From Morchella semilibera (taxonomy: Eukaryota; Ascomycota; Pezizomycetes; Pezizales; Morchellaceae), in NCBI GenBank assembly GCA_009192285.1, contig CM018604.1, positions 5,427,746 through 5,491,745 on the forward strand: a stretch of 64,000 bases of DNA. Direction: 5' to 3'. How positions within the stretch are numbered: position 1 is the first letter of the stretch; every line of letters starts with the position of its first letter. The notes under the pieces were generated by a model, which saw only the letters and a program-made list of their open reading frames with translations, made no database searches and was not told where the DNA came from. The position numbers were made by a program, and so were the translations under genes. This document shows, piece by piece, positions 1 to 12,067 of this stretch.

Positions 1-1
1 G

Positions 2-1088
2 ATAGGAGGAAAGCTAGAACGGATGGATCTTGTGTATGGAGGATTGAAGGAATTGGCGTCTGCAGGGATGGAGCCAAATATAATTACCTACAGAATAATC
101 TTAAACGCATTCGGTGAACTCAAAGAAACAGAATCTGTCAGACAAAGCTGGTTAGATCTTTGCAATGCTAAAGCAGAGCTTGGGGAACCTTTTGATTCCA
201 AAGATACCATGGCCCTAGTCAGAGTATGGCTTCTTCCCCTCTATATCCAATATCATTCTAACTTATTTGTAGGCTTGTGTTCGCACTGATCAAACAGACT
301 TTTGCCGCTTTGAACTCAATCGTCTTAAGGACACCCTGAGCTGGCACTTATATCGCTCTTCTATGGATATGATCAACCGGGAGAAGCAAAACCAATTCAA
401 CGAGGGTCTCGCTACGGAAATCTCGGACCCTAGTCCTATGTTCCCCATTTCACAGTCAAGCCAAAGCGAATTGCGGGGGGAAATTGAACAACTTGAGAAG
501 GTCTTGGTTTCCTCACAAATCCACGACTTTACAACTTCAACAATGCCTCTAGTATTCCCTCCCAGCCGCAGCAAGCAGAGCGTGGTTGATATCGACTCCT
601 CCTCACCGTCATTCGGACCTGAAATCCCGCAGACGGAGCTACAGAAGTTCTATGACACCCTCACTTCTTCGGCATCAAAGGTCGATATTGGTGAAGACCC
701 GCTGCGCCGAACTGTAACAGGATATTCTGTTCAAGATCTGCGATTCGAAAACTGGCGTAGTGTGAACCGTCTCTTATACGAGGCAGAGGTTCATGAAAGG
801 GAGAAGAAGGAAGCACTGGTTAGGCGCTCTAAGTCGCGCGCCATAAGGGAAGGAGTTGTCGACCCAGATACTCCTACCGAAAGTAAGGACAAACAGGAAA
901 TCCGAAGGCTCTTCGGTGTTGAGGAGCGAGCAAAGAAGAGGATCGAGGAAATTAAGAAAGGTATGCAGGTGGTGGACATTGCGAGAAAATCTGGGGAGCG
1001 CTGGAAGAAGGAGGAATTGAATGTTAGGAGGCGGATGGGTGGCGAGCTGAAGGAACCGATGAAAATAAGTAAGGATATCATAACTTAA
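2..1088 (+). CDS. Pentatricopeptide-repeat-like protein, 5' partial
   Basis: The gene enters from the left edge, so its N-terminus is missing. Exon 2..223 is open from the first full codon; a 49-nt intron (224..272, donor GTATGG, CTAAC branch site, acceptor TTGTAG) joins it in phase 0 to exon 273..1088. At least 345 residues are visible. The first exon contains a PPR-type helical hairpin (KELASAGMEPNIITYRIILN), which in this family binds organellar RNA. The remainder is charged, with an Arg/Lys/Glu-rich C-terminal segment that is probably helical. PPR proteins normally act on mitochondrial transcripts; that role is inferred here from a single repeat. I do not recognise the specific orthologue. 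Stop codon TAA at 1086. Confidence 0.75.
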
Positions 1089-3311
1089 GGGGCAAGGGTA
1101 TGTTTGAATATTTTTGTGTATAGTATCAGTTAGAGATTAGCGTCATATATTATCACTCCGTTGTCCCCTTTGTCAACATTGACATATTTATTTTATTTCC
1201 CTATCAAGTACATATAACTTGTCGTTCGTGGCACTTTATGTGTATTCAACCGATACATGGATTACAGCTCCTATATACATACCGGGGTTTCTGGTGGGGT
1301 TGCTGTAATATACATGTACCCTATCCTTTGTCGAGGCGATAAAATTTACTACTGAATCCTTGACTAGAACACTACTAGGTAAAGATATATCATAAGTCCC
1401 GACAGGCGGTCCTCTCGGGAATAATCCCCTAGCGCAGTTCTGTACGTGCGTAGTAAGAACCCCTTCCTCTTTGATCGTTTTCTCTATGAATTCTAGGAAT
1501 TTAAAGAGAGCAGTTGTAGCGAATTGTGTGTCGTTCATAGTCACTTAAAAACCAGGGGGCTCTAATCTAAATCCACTGCGATGGTGAGTGAACAATTACA
1601 CGAGACTGTGGGTACTTTTACTTAGTGAGTTCATCCATCAATCATGGACCATCACATGATTGTTGGATCCACACAATATCACTCGGGCCAGTCTTCGCAT
1701 CCAATTGGGTGACAGCACTTCCATGTTTCACTCTCACTGAATCTGCCAAGAAACCATATCCTTGGTATTTCTCTTCAAGCCGGGGTTCTCGGGGTTTGTT
1801 GTATCGGCCCGTATAATCTTTGGCGTGGAATTTGATTGTATGTGTTTGTATTGCTTATGTAGTAGCACATGAGTTAATTCATGAGAGGGAGATTGATGGT
1901 CCATGTCCCGCTCTCAAAATCTCCAGTTCTTCCGAGTCCTTCAAACATAGCAGATTACGCTGCACAGGCGGATCCAATTGACCGCAGGTAAGCTGTCGAC
2001 ACCCAAAGAATTCGGGACGCAATTAAATCGGGGGCGAAAAGTTCCATCGAGAGAATTGGGTATATAGTAGTCGGCACATTGAAGGACGGCTGACTATCGG
2101 CCTAGGGGGCTGTCAAAGTCCAGCATATCAAAATACCTAATTTTTAAGAGTGGTGAGGCATGTGTACAAGGTTATACTTACATGCATGTAGGTATACATT
2201 CCGATCCTAACAAAGCCCCTGCGGCGAAGATGACACAGTGTCCCCTTTTCCAAAACATTGGAAAACGAAACTACAGCCCTCCCCCCCTCCCCCTCTCTAT
2301 ATTCCACTATGTATGAATTCCCAGCTCTCAATCAACTGCTAGCAATAACCATCATACTACACTTGGACCCCCCCCCCCCCAGGCCTCCATCGGCGCGGCG
2401 CATGCAGCATGGCCGCCCGCCACTGCTATATGCCGCCCCCTACCCTCCCACCAGCCTCTCTGATCCGCACCCCCACCAGCCACAGCCCACTAACCCGCTA
2501 CCCCCCCCCTCATGTCGTACTACACCAACCTCCGCCCCCCGCCCCCGCCCATGTCTAAGATAAAGATAAGCTTCTTTCAAGATCTACGCACTATGCAGAT
2601 CAGACATCGCCCGTGCATGTCCCTTCCATGCATGGAAGGTCTCAACGCGGCGCTACATGTACACCTAACCCCACCCCATAGTGGGGCATGTTAGTGGGAA
2701 ACGGGAAGGGAATGAGTAGCATAGGTTAATTAACTGGAGGCCATAAAGACGGAAGATGTTATCGATCTGATTCAATTGAAACTAAGATCGCAAGATATAT
2801 AGGATCTCAAACTTATGAAATTTATTAGCTCTGCTAGAGCAAATACGGACTATATACAAACTTTCACCCCCTAGGACAAAATATTTCCCGTTGCAAAGAA
2901 CCCAATCGATAGACAAACAAAAAACATAAAGCAAAAGCTCCCACCGAAACAATACAAAATTTAAAGCGCTGTTGTGTATATGCAATACTTTTACGTACCA
3001 CATATAGAAAAAGTTGATATCTAGAGAGAGGATGGTCTCTCGTAGAACAATGATTCGCAAACGTGGATAACGTAAACTAGCATGATCGTCGTCGAATCAA
3101 ACAGAAATGAAAAGAAAATTTAGCAACGCTAGCCCCCAACAATCCTATGAAGACAGCCAACAAAATAAAGAAAAGCGAAAGAAAAAAAAACCAGCTACAG
3201 AAGACTCCCAGAAGAACAAAAACAAAGAAAAACCAATAGTACAGTAACTTCTCCTAGCCAGTACAAGGTAGGCAAACGATATGAAATATATGCTCATGTA
3301 TGACCAAGGCC
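1089..3311. other. Intergenic region
   Basis: Apart from the doubtful ORF at 1236-1538, I see no gene. The stretch holds C-rich and CCCT-rich sequence at 2275-2560, including a long C run near 2370, two TACATGTA palindromes (1311, 2654), and an A-rich segment at 3100-3240. The last part is probably the 3' flank of the minus-strand gene ending at 3312. Confidence 0.6.
1236..1538 (-). CDS. Small hypothetical ORF, doubtful
   Basis: An uninterrupted 100-codon frame begins at the ATG at 1538 (MNDTQFATTALFKFLEF...) and ends with a stop at 1236. The amino-acid composition is balanced and protein-like, without low complexity. There is no recognisable domain, no intron, and one copy of the TACATGTA motif lies inside it (1311-1318), a motif otherwise absent from coding exons here. 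It could be a small gene, an exon of a decayed gene, or chance. Confidence 0.2.
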   Translation of the reverse strand: MNDTQFATTALFKFLEFIEKTIKEEGVLTTHVQNCARGLFPRGPPVGTYDISLPSSVLVKDSVVNFIASTKDRVHVYYSNPTRNPGMYIGAVIHVSVEYT

Positions 3312-4637
3312 CTAGATCTCTGATAAACCTCTCTTCTTTCCAGCGTCAGTCCTAGGCCTCATCCCACTTGAGGCTCTAGTTGCGGCATTTTCGGTAGACG
3401 TGAAGGAGGTGTCCTTCCATACAGCAAATTTTCCCTTCAGCTTCGGGGCGAGAGCTGGTTTTTCGGGGGCAACAATAGACGTGGGCCCTTCCTTCTCCAA
3501 ATTTAGGACCTTTCCTGGCTTTTCACCCTCCTCGTCTACTAATTCCGTAGTAGCCATTTCGCGCAACGCTTGTCGCTTGGTGCGGCGATATGTAGTACGC
3601 CTACTTGGAAGGTCGATACTCATTGGTGATATAGTGGGTACCTCATCATGGCGGCTCTCTTCATAACGTCTCTCCTCCTCATCAGTAGGTGGGATGTTTT
3701 CCTTCCCAATATCTGTCAATTCAGTTCTACTTGTCTCGTCATCTGAAAGGTCGAGAGTGGTTGCAGAATGTTCCATCAAGTTCTGAAGCGTCTCTTCGGC
3801 CGAGTCTTCATATATCGTGAACTGCCATGAATCCGGAATAGCATCTCGTGGTATAATTGCATTGTTGGGTAGCGATAAGGAATCAATTTCACTGCCGCTA
3901 CCGACAGTGTTAGTACCGCAAATCACAGAATCGATGCCCGCGTTGGGCGTAGATTGCTCTTCCGAAACAGGAGGGTCCACTCTGACTGCACCGCGACGAT
4001 CACGTGCCTTTCTAGGCGGGGTGGTAGCGCGACGACGCGGTGGAGACGCGTTGAGAACTACATTCTTAAGCGAAGATCCCACGCGAGGTTTGCTTTTCTC
4101 TACCCGGCTTGTTACAGTGTTACGGGCCTTTTGTTGAAGAGGTTGAGGAGCACGATCGGTTAAGACGAAACGCGAAGGCTTTGCATTTTTGGCAGGGGGT
4201 GATTTTTTATCGAATAGAATGTTTTCCTTGTCCTCAGATGAGGTAAGGGCGGACTTAACGCGCTTTGGGTGTGTGGGGTCGACATTCTCGTCGCTGAAAA
4301 TCGCGAGAGGACGTTTAGTGGGGGAGGCTGGGGGTTACAAAGTATTAGCGTTGTTGATCCATTTTAGTATGAAGCAGCAGGGGTGGTTGGAAGGAGCGCG
4401 TGCAGGTGGTGTGTCATAAGAAATAAATGGGGTGGCAGGAAGATGAGGAAATGATTCAAAAAAACGAAACGTTATGTTTAATCTGATTGGAAAGGTATAA
4501 GGAGAAAATGCAGAAGATATACAAAACTCACAGCGACGATTAGAATTAAACGTAGTGGGCATTTTGTTGCCGAAGTTTGTAGATTTCATGCCAAATTCTC
4601 TAGGAGCAGTAGAGATAAGGACCGGAGACGGTGCCAT
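3312..4637 (-). CDS. KEN-box-containing nuclear-type protein of unknown function
   Basis: Two exons on the minus strand: 4637..4532 and 4327..3312, with a 204-nt intron (donor GTGAGT, CTAAT branch site, acceptor CCCCAG). The protein has 373 residues. The first ATG (MAPSPVLIST) starts exon 1. The protein is mostly disordered, basic and Ser/Pro-rich. It has two KEN motifs, SEDKENILF at about residue 68 and GKENIPP at about 244, plus an RxxL (RFVLTD). The best-ordered stretch is about residues 200-235 (SWQFTIYEDSAEETLQNLME), followed by an acidic LDLSDDE. KEN and RxxL motifs are APC/C degrons, so a cell-cycle-regulated, APC/C-degraded protein is plausible. I believe similar uncharacterised proteins occur in other Pezizomycotina. 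A securin role is only a hypothesis. The gene has a long 5' flank shared with no close neighbour. Confidence 0.75.
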
Positions 4638-7600
4638 TTTTCTCTCACTGTACTAGAAAGTTGCCGGTTTAGCGAAGGGTGTGTTGTGAGGGGTAACGTT
4701 GGGCCTCAAGATTGATAACCGTTGAAAGCGATGACGGTTAAAGTCAAGGTGAATGATAGTGAGGATAATAATAATAGTGAGAATGATAGGGCGACGAGTG
4801 ATGATGGGATGGTTAAAGGAAGTAGTATAAAACCCAAGCAGTGTTGAAAGCAATAAGATGTAGTTAAGGCAAAAGTCCCCACAAGCTTCTTCCTTTTAGC
4901 GACAAAAAAGGCAAGGAAGATAAGAATAAAGATAAAGAGTCTCAATCCTTAGAATGGTTAACTCAGAGACGTGGGGGGGACGAAGCTATGAAGTAAAAAA
5001 AAATTGGGGAGGAGAAATTTGATGGTGATGAAATGGAGTAGGAGGGAGGGGGAGGGAGAAGCAGTTAAAGGCCGGCGACGCAAGGGAAGGCGCGCGGAAC
5101 GGTCAAAGAATGGGCAACCGTCAACCGCACATCCCAATATGGAATTAATGGAGGTTCGCGACCGCGACGCGTGGGTTTGGTGTCCCTTTCGCGTTAGAAC
5201 CACACGTTAAGTGTTTGCCGATTGGGTGGGGAGCGGGCAGGCGGTCTAAGCGTGGCTGTGCTGTGTTGTGCCAGCTATGTCACGTTTCAGCGTGACATCT
5301 CCGCTTGGACACTTGCCAGTCTCCCAGTCTCAACAGTTTGAGCTCTGTTACTATCGCCATATTTCAACTTTATATACTCTAGCCGAACTAAAACCATACA
5401 CGGCGAGAAGTGACTATAGCTACATGTACTTGTTAAAACGACATTTCCCCAGCCCGTTTCATCAATGTCACATGTAAACTAATGTTATAGTATACGTATA
5501 AGACATCATTACATGTACATACATGTAGCAGTTGGCCTCATGCATGGCCAGTACACGACGTAGTCAACAATTAAGTGTACCTGTACATGTAGTTTCCCAG
5601 TGATCTAGAGTATACATCATTATGTACAGCCTATTCGGAACAAGACACATTGAAAGCTTCAAGAATTCAGCGGTGGGACAGGCGTGCACGTAAGGGATAG
5701 AATATCAGGAATGTAAGTACATACCAAATTCTTTAAAACATTCTTCCGCGAAGAGAAAGTAATCCTGCGTGCCTAAGTACATGTATCTACGGCCTATACT
5801 TAAAAATGAAAATGTTGTATATTATAGCTAGAGCGGAATTAGTGCCCACTATCGCAATTGTCGAATATATCAAACCCTAGGGTAAATGTTTTCCATACCT
5901 ATATCTACCTAAGAATAATAGAACTTAACAATTATACTAAACGTCTTCCATTGATAATTTAGGCGGAACTAAATTTGCAACCTACCGTACTCCGGCTCCT
6001 AACCATGAGATATGTATGTACATTTTAGAGTCTGCAGCTGACTGTAATATTTGGGAAATTCGATCTGAAGAATCCACAGTATTGTAATTGTTATGTGGTT
6101 TGCGCGAGTAAGGAAATCTACGCTTAAATTAACCTCGTAATAGAGAAAGCAAAAATTTTAGCAAGTCTTGGCCATGGTATATATATCTGAAAGTATATAC
6201 ATCTGTATATGCATCCATCCCCTAAAGCTTTTGATTAACTGGTTTGAAGGACTTTTGTTTCACTTGAAAGGCGGTGTTATGGTAGTATGTGTGCGGTGCG
6301 CTACATATACTGCCCGGCAGGCAAATACAAAAGAAAATAAGCCGTGGGGCAGTCCTCTTGAAGTATTGTACTAATTAATGCATATAATACCGGTCAAAGG
6401 CCGGAAACCACTTGTCTCGAACCAGACGCTAGGTGGATCACGTGCCTAGGATAATATATAGCTACAATATGCACACACATGCATAGTGCCCCCTGGGTCC
6501 TCCGGAATCTTACTTACTGCCTCCGCTTCTACTCAAAGGTTATTGCACATGTGCACATGGATTACAACTATTTGCATGATCAGATATTAGGCTAGTGTCA
6601 TATACTTACCTCTATAGGTAATCCTCACAGGTATTCCTGCCCAAACCCCGATTTAAGATGTCTTCATCTGTTCCCGCGATTCACAACCTTTTGGCGTGGT
6701 GATGGGCACAATCTTAACGATAAGTAGTATACACCATCACTATTTTGTATAGTTTTGTGTGACAAGTGGGCCTCTCTTGCACCGCTGACAGCCGTTCTTA
6801 GCTACAACCTGGTTTTTATGTGAGCCACAGATCGCTACAAGTCCTGAATATAGACGAAGACATACCTAGAGGTATCTCGAGCTCCCTAATGGGGTAACTT
6901 TGGTAAATTCCGCAGGTATCGCTCTATGTGTTTTGTTGTTCGGCCGTGCATCATTGCGAGAACAGCCGTAATTTAACTACATGTAAGTACATAGCAAAGG
7001 AAGGATGCATAATATGAACCCGGGGCCCAGTTTAGGTACATGTAGTCATAGAGTATCACTCGCAAGTTAATTACGTGTTAAAATACAAAATTTCGGGACT
7101 TACCCAATCACGCACCCTCCATCGCTTAAATCAATGTCTCAGATTATGTATCTTGTGGCACCTTAGCTATTAACATGTAGTGTTCATGGACTAAAAAAGG
7201 ACGGTTCGGGATAAAGGGTTTGCCTGATTTCGGTTAATTAACCTGGTGAGGGGCGTTAAATATGTAGATAACATGCATGTAAGTATATCACTTGTACCTT
7301 CCAAAGAGTTTGGGCTAGCCTTAGCCAGCGGCGGCCCATAGATTGTTGTCGTCTTGAGGTCCCCGGAGAATCTTACTACATACACGGAAAAACTATTTTC
7401 CCAGGACCCTCGCCAAGACAGAAAAAAAAAACCTTATCTAGTGGATTTTTTTTTTTTTTTCCTACCGTGGATTGTAGCCTTCCCCCACTAAGAGAGAAGA
7501 AAATTTCCCTCTCATCTCGTTTTACTCCCCTTCCCTACTTCTTCACCCCCCATCACCCCTTCTCATCTCAATTCCTTTTCTTGTAAAGGGAACTTTCCTT

Positions 7601-7644
7601 AACAGTTGCCCCTCCCTACCTCTTCATCACCCCCTCCCCCCGCA
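4638..7644. other. Long AT-rich intergenic region
   Basis: No gene is supported in this 3-kb stretch; open frames are short and start with non-ATG codons. The proximal part (4640-5230) is probably the promoter of the KEN-box gene. From 5.4 to 7.1 kb there is a dense cluster of TACATGTA palindromes at 5421, 5510, 5520, 5584, 5778, 6978 and 7037. A T-run lies at about 7447-7461, and 7480-7640 is strongly pyrimidine-rich, typical of a housekeeping promoter for the helicase gene downstream. Confidence 0.6.
7480..7644 (+). promoter_or_regulatory. Pyrimidine-rich promoter/5' leader of the Mss116-type helicase gene
   Basis: The sequence just before the helicase ATG is a long C/T tract (CCTTCCC, CTTCTTCACC and similar). 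Such tracts commonly mark the core promoter and transcription start of highly expressed filamentous-fungal genes. No TATA box is evident. The assignment rests on position and composition only. Confidence 0.4.
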
Positions 7645-10083
7645 ATGTTTTCCTCTTCTTTGCGCCATCAATCGTCCACTTTCCTCCGTGTCAGTGCCCG
7701 TGCTCTCGTTTCTACTCCTACCTCAAAACTCTCAATCGTTCGATCTTCGGCACCCTCTATTCTCAGGCCGTCGGGTGCCCAGCAAAGATTTTTTGCCGTC
7801 TCTACATATTTACGAGATGCAGCCTTCAATGCCGCTACACAAGCGGTAGATTCTGATCCCCCAGCAGGAGAGTACCATTTCTCTGGGCATGGCCAGGACC
7901 ACCATTTCGGACAGAATGAAGAGATCACAAAGTTTCAGCAGCTCGCGGATAGAGGTATCGTCGACAAATCGATTATCAACACTATTACCAAAGGTTTGGG
8001 ATACGATGAGATGACAAAGGTTCAGCGCAAAACTATTATGGAGACCGTTAATGGTGATAATGTGTAAGTTTCTCCCTGCTACTCACATTGGCGGTTGCGT
8101 GGCGAATATATTTTCTAACAAGAATATGCCCAATTTCGTAGTCTCGCCCAGGCCAAAACTGGTACCGGAAAGACAATTGCTTTCCTTCTCCCTGTTCTGC
8201 AGCGCATCCTCACAGCCGAAAGGCCCCTTGTGGTGCCTAGGAGGGGCGAACGCGGTGCGAAATCATTTGCAGATATCCGCGCGATAATTGTCTCCCCTAC
8301 TCGTGAATTGGCCACCCAAATTGCGGTTGATGCAAGGAAACTCACTAGCGGAACTAAAATCATTTGCCAAACCGCTGTTGGCGGTTCTGGGAAGATTCAA
8401 GGTCTCAATGCTATCCACAGGGATGGCTGTCATGTCTTAATTGCCACCCCCGGCAGATTGCTTGATCTCCTCACAGATCCCAGGGGTGTGACAGCACCTA
8501 ACCTAGAGATTTTTCGTCATGGATGAAGCCGACAATCTTCTTGATGTTGGGTTCGCTGTAGAGCTTGACAGAATTATGGCTGCATTGCCCCACAGAGATG
8601 CGCCTATCGGTAACACCGGGAGAGGGAGGCAAACCCTTTTATTCTCTGCCACCGTCCCTGACAAGGTTATGACCGTTGTCAAGAAGACCATGGGCAGAGA
8701 CTACAAAGTCTTGCGAATGGTGGAGAAGGGTGAGGCATCAACACACGAGAGGTCGAGCAAAGACTCATCAAGTGTCATGGAATCGAAAATCTTGTCCCCT
8801 CAACCTACGAGCTGGTCCTCCGCGAGATTGCGGCCACTAAAGCTGCCTATGATGCAAATCCTAACGTCGAAAAACTTCCCTTTAAGGCAATTGTCTTCTT
8901 TTCAGCTACTCGCTTCGCATCCCTTGCCGCCGAAACCTTCCGTGCTCTCGGCAGTAGCGCTGATAGAAGCCATCCGCTTTTTCCCACTAAGATCTTCGAG
9001 ATCCACTCCCGCCTTACCCAGGGCCGGCGTGACATTGCTGCCAACCGCTTCCGCATGGCTGAGTCCGCAATTCTGTTTTCATCCGATGTCACAGCCCGTG
9101 GAATGGACTTCCCTAAGGTTACACACGTTATCCAGGTCGGTGGCCCCAGAAGCCACGAACAATACATCCATCGTCTCGGCCGCACAGCTCGTGGCTCAGC
9201 AGTCGAAGGCATCGGCTACCTCCTCATTCCTCAACTGGAGGCCTCCAAGGTCCAGCGTGAGCTCAAGGGGCTTCCTCTCATCAAGGATGAATCTCTCGCT
9301 ACAGCCATGATTGATCTCGGTGCCGAGCAGAACCTTCCCAAGAAGACAGCGGAAATTATCACCACCATTGTTGAGGCTTCAAAGATGGTCCCCCGCGAGT
9401 TGAAATCACAAACATACTCTGCACTTATTGGTCTTTACATGGGTATTGGTGACAGGCACCTTATGGTCGAATCTCTTAATCGCCTCTCAACCTTAGGTTG
9501 GGGAATGGAGGAGCCACCCTTCATCAGTCCTATGCTTGCCCGTAAAATGGGCTTGGACAAAATCCCCGGTGTCAATTTAGGTAGGCATAGTGATGTTGGC
9601 TCTAGCGAGGGAGGTGACCGTCGGGCTGGCGGCTTTAGCAGTGGTGGTGGCGGTAGTGGTGGTGGTTTCTCCCGCGGCGGTAGTGGCGGTTTCTCCCGCG
9701 GCGGCAGTGGTGGTTTCTCCCGCGATGGTTCCTCCCGCGATGATTTCTCCCGCGATGGTCCCTCCCGCGATGGTCCGTCCCGCGATGGTAGGGGCTTCGG
9801 AGGCGGTCGTGGTGGCAGTGGATTCAGTGGTAGCTCTCGTGATGGTAGCAAGCCTTGGGAAGGCAGAGGCAACCAAAGAACGCGCGATTCCTACTCTGGC
9901 GGCCGTTCCGGTTACGGAGACCGCGGATCCTCAGGAGGTCGTGATGGTGGGTTCGGAGACCGTCCTAGCTTTGGAGACCGTGGATCTTCAGGTGGGCGCG
10001 GTGGATTCGGGGGTCGCGGTGGTCGCAACTTCAGAGGTAATTTAATACCCCTTCCATTACAACCGGATTCTTTCGGTGGTTAG
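7645..10083 (+). CDS. mss116: Mitochondrial DEAD-box RNA helicase, Mss116/CYT-19 type (frame broken twice)
   Basis: Exons 7645..8063 and 8142..10083 flank a 78-nt intron (GTAAGT...CGTAG). The ATG at 7645 opens a Ser/Arg-rich, mitochondrial-presequence-like N-terminus. Motifs in order: Q motif (MTKVQRKTI), I (AKTGTGKT), Ia (PTRELA), Ib (TPGRLLD), II (DEAD), III (SAT), IV (VFFSATRFA), V (RGMDFP) and VI (HRLGRTAR). The family acts as an ATP-dependent RNA chaperone for mitochondrial group I/II intron splicing and translation. The C-terminus is a long Gly/Arg/Ser tail with tandem SRDG/SRDGP units (about 9717-9790), likely RNA-binding. Two single-base frame breaks, near 8510 (five-T run before the DEAD box) and near 8750 (after THER), cancel each other, leaving 786 codons overall. 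A GTAATT donor at 10037 could shorten the C-terminus. Confidence 0.9.
9717..9790 (+). repeat. 15-bp coding minisatellite (SRDGP repeats)
   Basis: About five imperfect 15-bp units built on TCCCGCGATGGT encode repeated SRDG(P/S/F) residues in the tail of the Mss116-like helicase. The preceding 9625-9716 region encodes looser GGFSRGGSG repeats. Such tracts expand and contract readily, so copy number probably varies between strains. Confidence 0.8.
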
Positions 10084-12067
10084 ATAAATCTGACCAATGT
10101 TTTACCATATAGGGTAGACAATACAGTCAGTCGGAGGGATTAACAGAGAAATAGATAGAGTTGCTTTACATACCGCGACGAATAATAACCCAGAAAACGC
10201 TAAGTTAAACACTCAAGGGAAGGTTCGAGAGAGCAACAAGAGACTCAGTGGAATGAGTAGATTGTTTGATTAGATATATTACAAGAGGTGGATGCGATAT
10301 TGTTTTTCTTCCTAGTTGGTCACCATGTTCTTCCTTTCTTCTTCCTTTCTTTGGGATCTGGACCCTCTTCTCGTTTTTCCGTGGCTGCTTATGGCTTTCC
10401 CCTTCTTCTTCTTCGGGTTATCTTTTTTTTTTAGATGGGCTGTATTTTGTTTTGTTTTGGCCGAAAATATGTGTAGCATGAGGGAAGGCATCCGGTGGAT
10501 GGGTTACTTTTCTCTTCTTGTGTAAGATACTCGGTTGGGTCTTGTTTTTTGTCTTTACCTCTCTTTATTATACTATCGGTGATGACGGATGTGATGTATA
10601 AAAGCAACCACTACTCTACTCTGTTATGTTTCTGGGGGTGTAAGAGTATATTAGGCCGTCTCTCCCGGATTACAGGATCCATCTAGGTGCTTCTTGGTCT
10701 TAGAGTTGTAGATAGCTCAACAACCCTTGATAAATGGCTGTTCTTTATCATGATCTATCACTCGGTTGGTATCTTGTTCACTGCCAGCGCTGCATGTCGT
10801 ACTTTAATCTCAGACACAGTAAACGGATACATGTAGCAACGAAAGACATAACACGTTAAGAGATCGATCTAGGTATTGCGCTCAACTTTAGCTTCTTCAT
10901 ATCATAGTCTATTTCACCATCACGACAAACGACGTTAATATAGGGGTTTGACGACCTGAGAAGAGAGTATATAGATTATATTTTGACCTCAGGTTACGTA
11001 ACAGTGCCTTGGTTTTAGTATTATCTTTCTCTATTGATTTCCTTCTCACATCAAGTCGGGTTCTCAGTCCGCCAGCGTATAGACGACTCCACCACTCGCC
11101 CGGACACCCCTCACCCGGACAGTTAATCTTGATTGGTTAATAAGGGGTATGGAAGTCGGTTACAACACAAGAAATAAGAGCTCGGGTTTAATGATAAAGA
11201 ACAGAGCAACCAACCAGACGGCTTAGATTTGACCTTTGAACCGGGCTATCCTTTTAAGGACTGACGGTATATCCTCCTGCTGTTATGTCAACCGGTGGGT
11301 TAGGAAGGTGTCCTGGTGAGTGGTTGAGTCGTATAGCAATTTCAGATATCACACAAAAGGATCAAGTTGCCCGCAAAATAAGACATCCGGGTTCCTTCAA
11401 GTTCTCTCATTGTCTGCTAAGGCTACAGGCCTAATAATCTTAGGCATCTAAGGATACGCACATGTTAGCTAATAGGTATAGGTGCGCCGGATAAAACCCG
11501 AAATCATATATAAGGTTAACGCCCTCATGGAAGTATTATGGAACCTATTACCTTTAATATCCCCTTCATATGCATACGCCTAAAGCTACATTTGAAGAGA
11601 TATATGGTGTAGTTTATCACTACCGATTCACGGCCCATGGGCTGGTCTAACCACTGTTTTCTTCAAGTCCCTCTACCAATATAATCTTTCACACTTGCTC
11701 AAATTAAGCCCCCAAAGTACTACGGGTGTAGGGCTACTTGTAGCTCTCGATGTCGCCAGACTTACGTTATCCCTTGGATGAAATCGTCAAATTCGCAGCT
11801 TGCCTTTTTGAGCTAATACTAGCTCAAGCAGGCAGGTAACAGCTATTTTTGATTGGCTCTATGGTTATTATCAACCATTAAGAGCAACGAATATACCCAA
11901 CTCAGTGCGTGCACGGTCCAGGCTGCGATTTCATCTGTCCAAGGGATAGCTTAAGACAGATTGTAGTTCAATCAGATAAGATCAGCAAGATAAGGCTCGC
12001 CTACAACGTCAGCCTCATATACACTCAGCGATTAACCCCAGCTTCAGGAGCCCCAAAAATTGCCAAA
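10084..12067. other. Intergenic region
   Basis: I see no supportable gene. The first 600 bp are T-rich (TTTCTTCTTCC tracts) and probably include the helicase 3' UTR. The rest is AT-rich, with one TACATGTA at 10828 and short dyads, for example GAGCTA...TAGCTC near 11808. The part just before 12068 must hold the promoter of the SNARE gene. Confidence 0.55.

Noticed and set aside
9435-9876. Long minus-strand frames opposite the helicase tail
   Set aside because: They are antisense readings of the Gly/Arg/Ser repeat and have no independent support.
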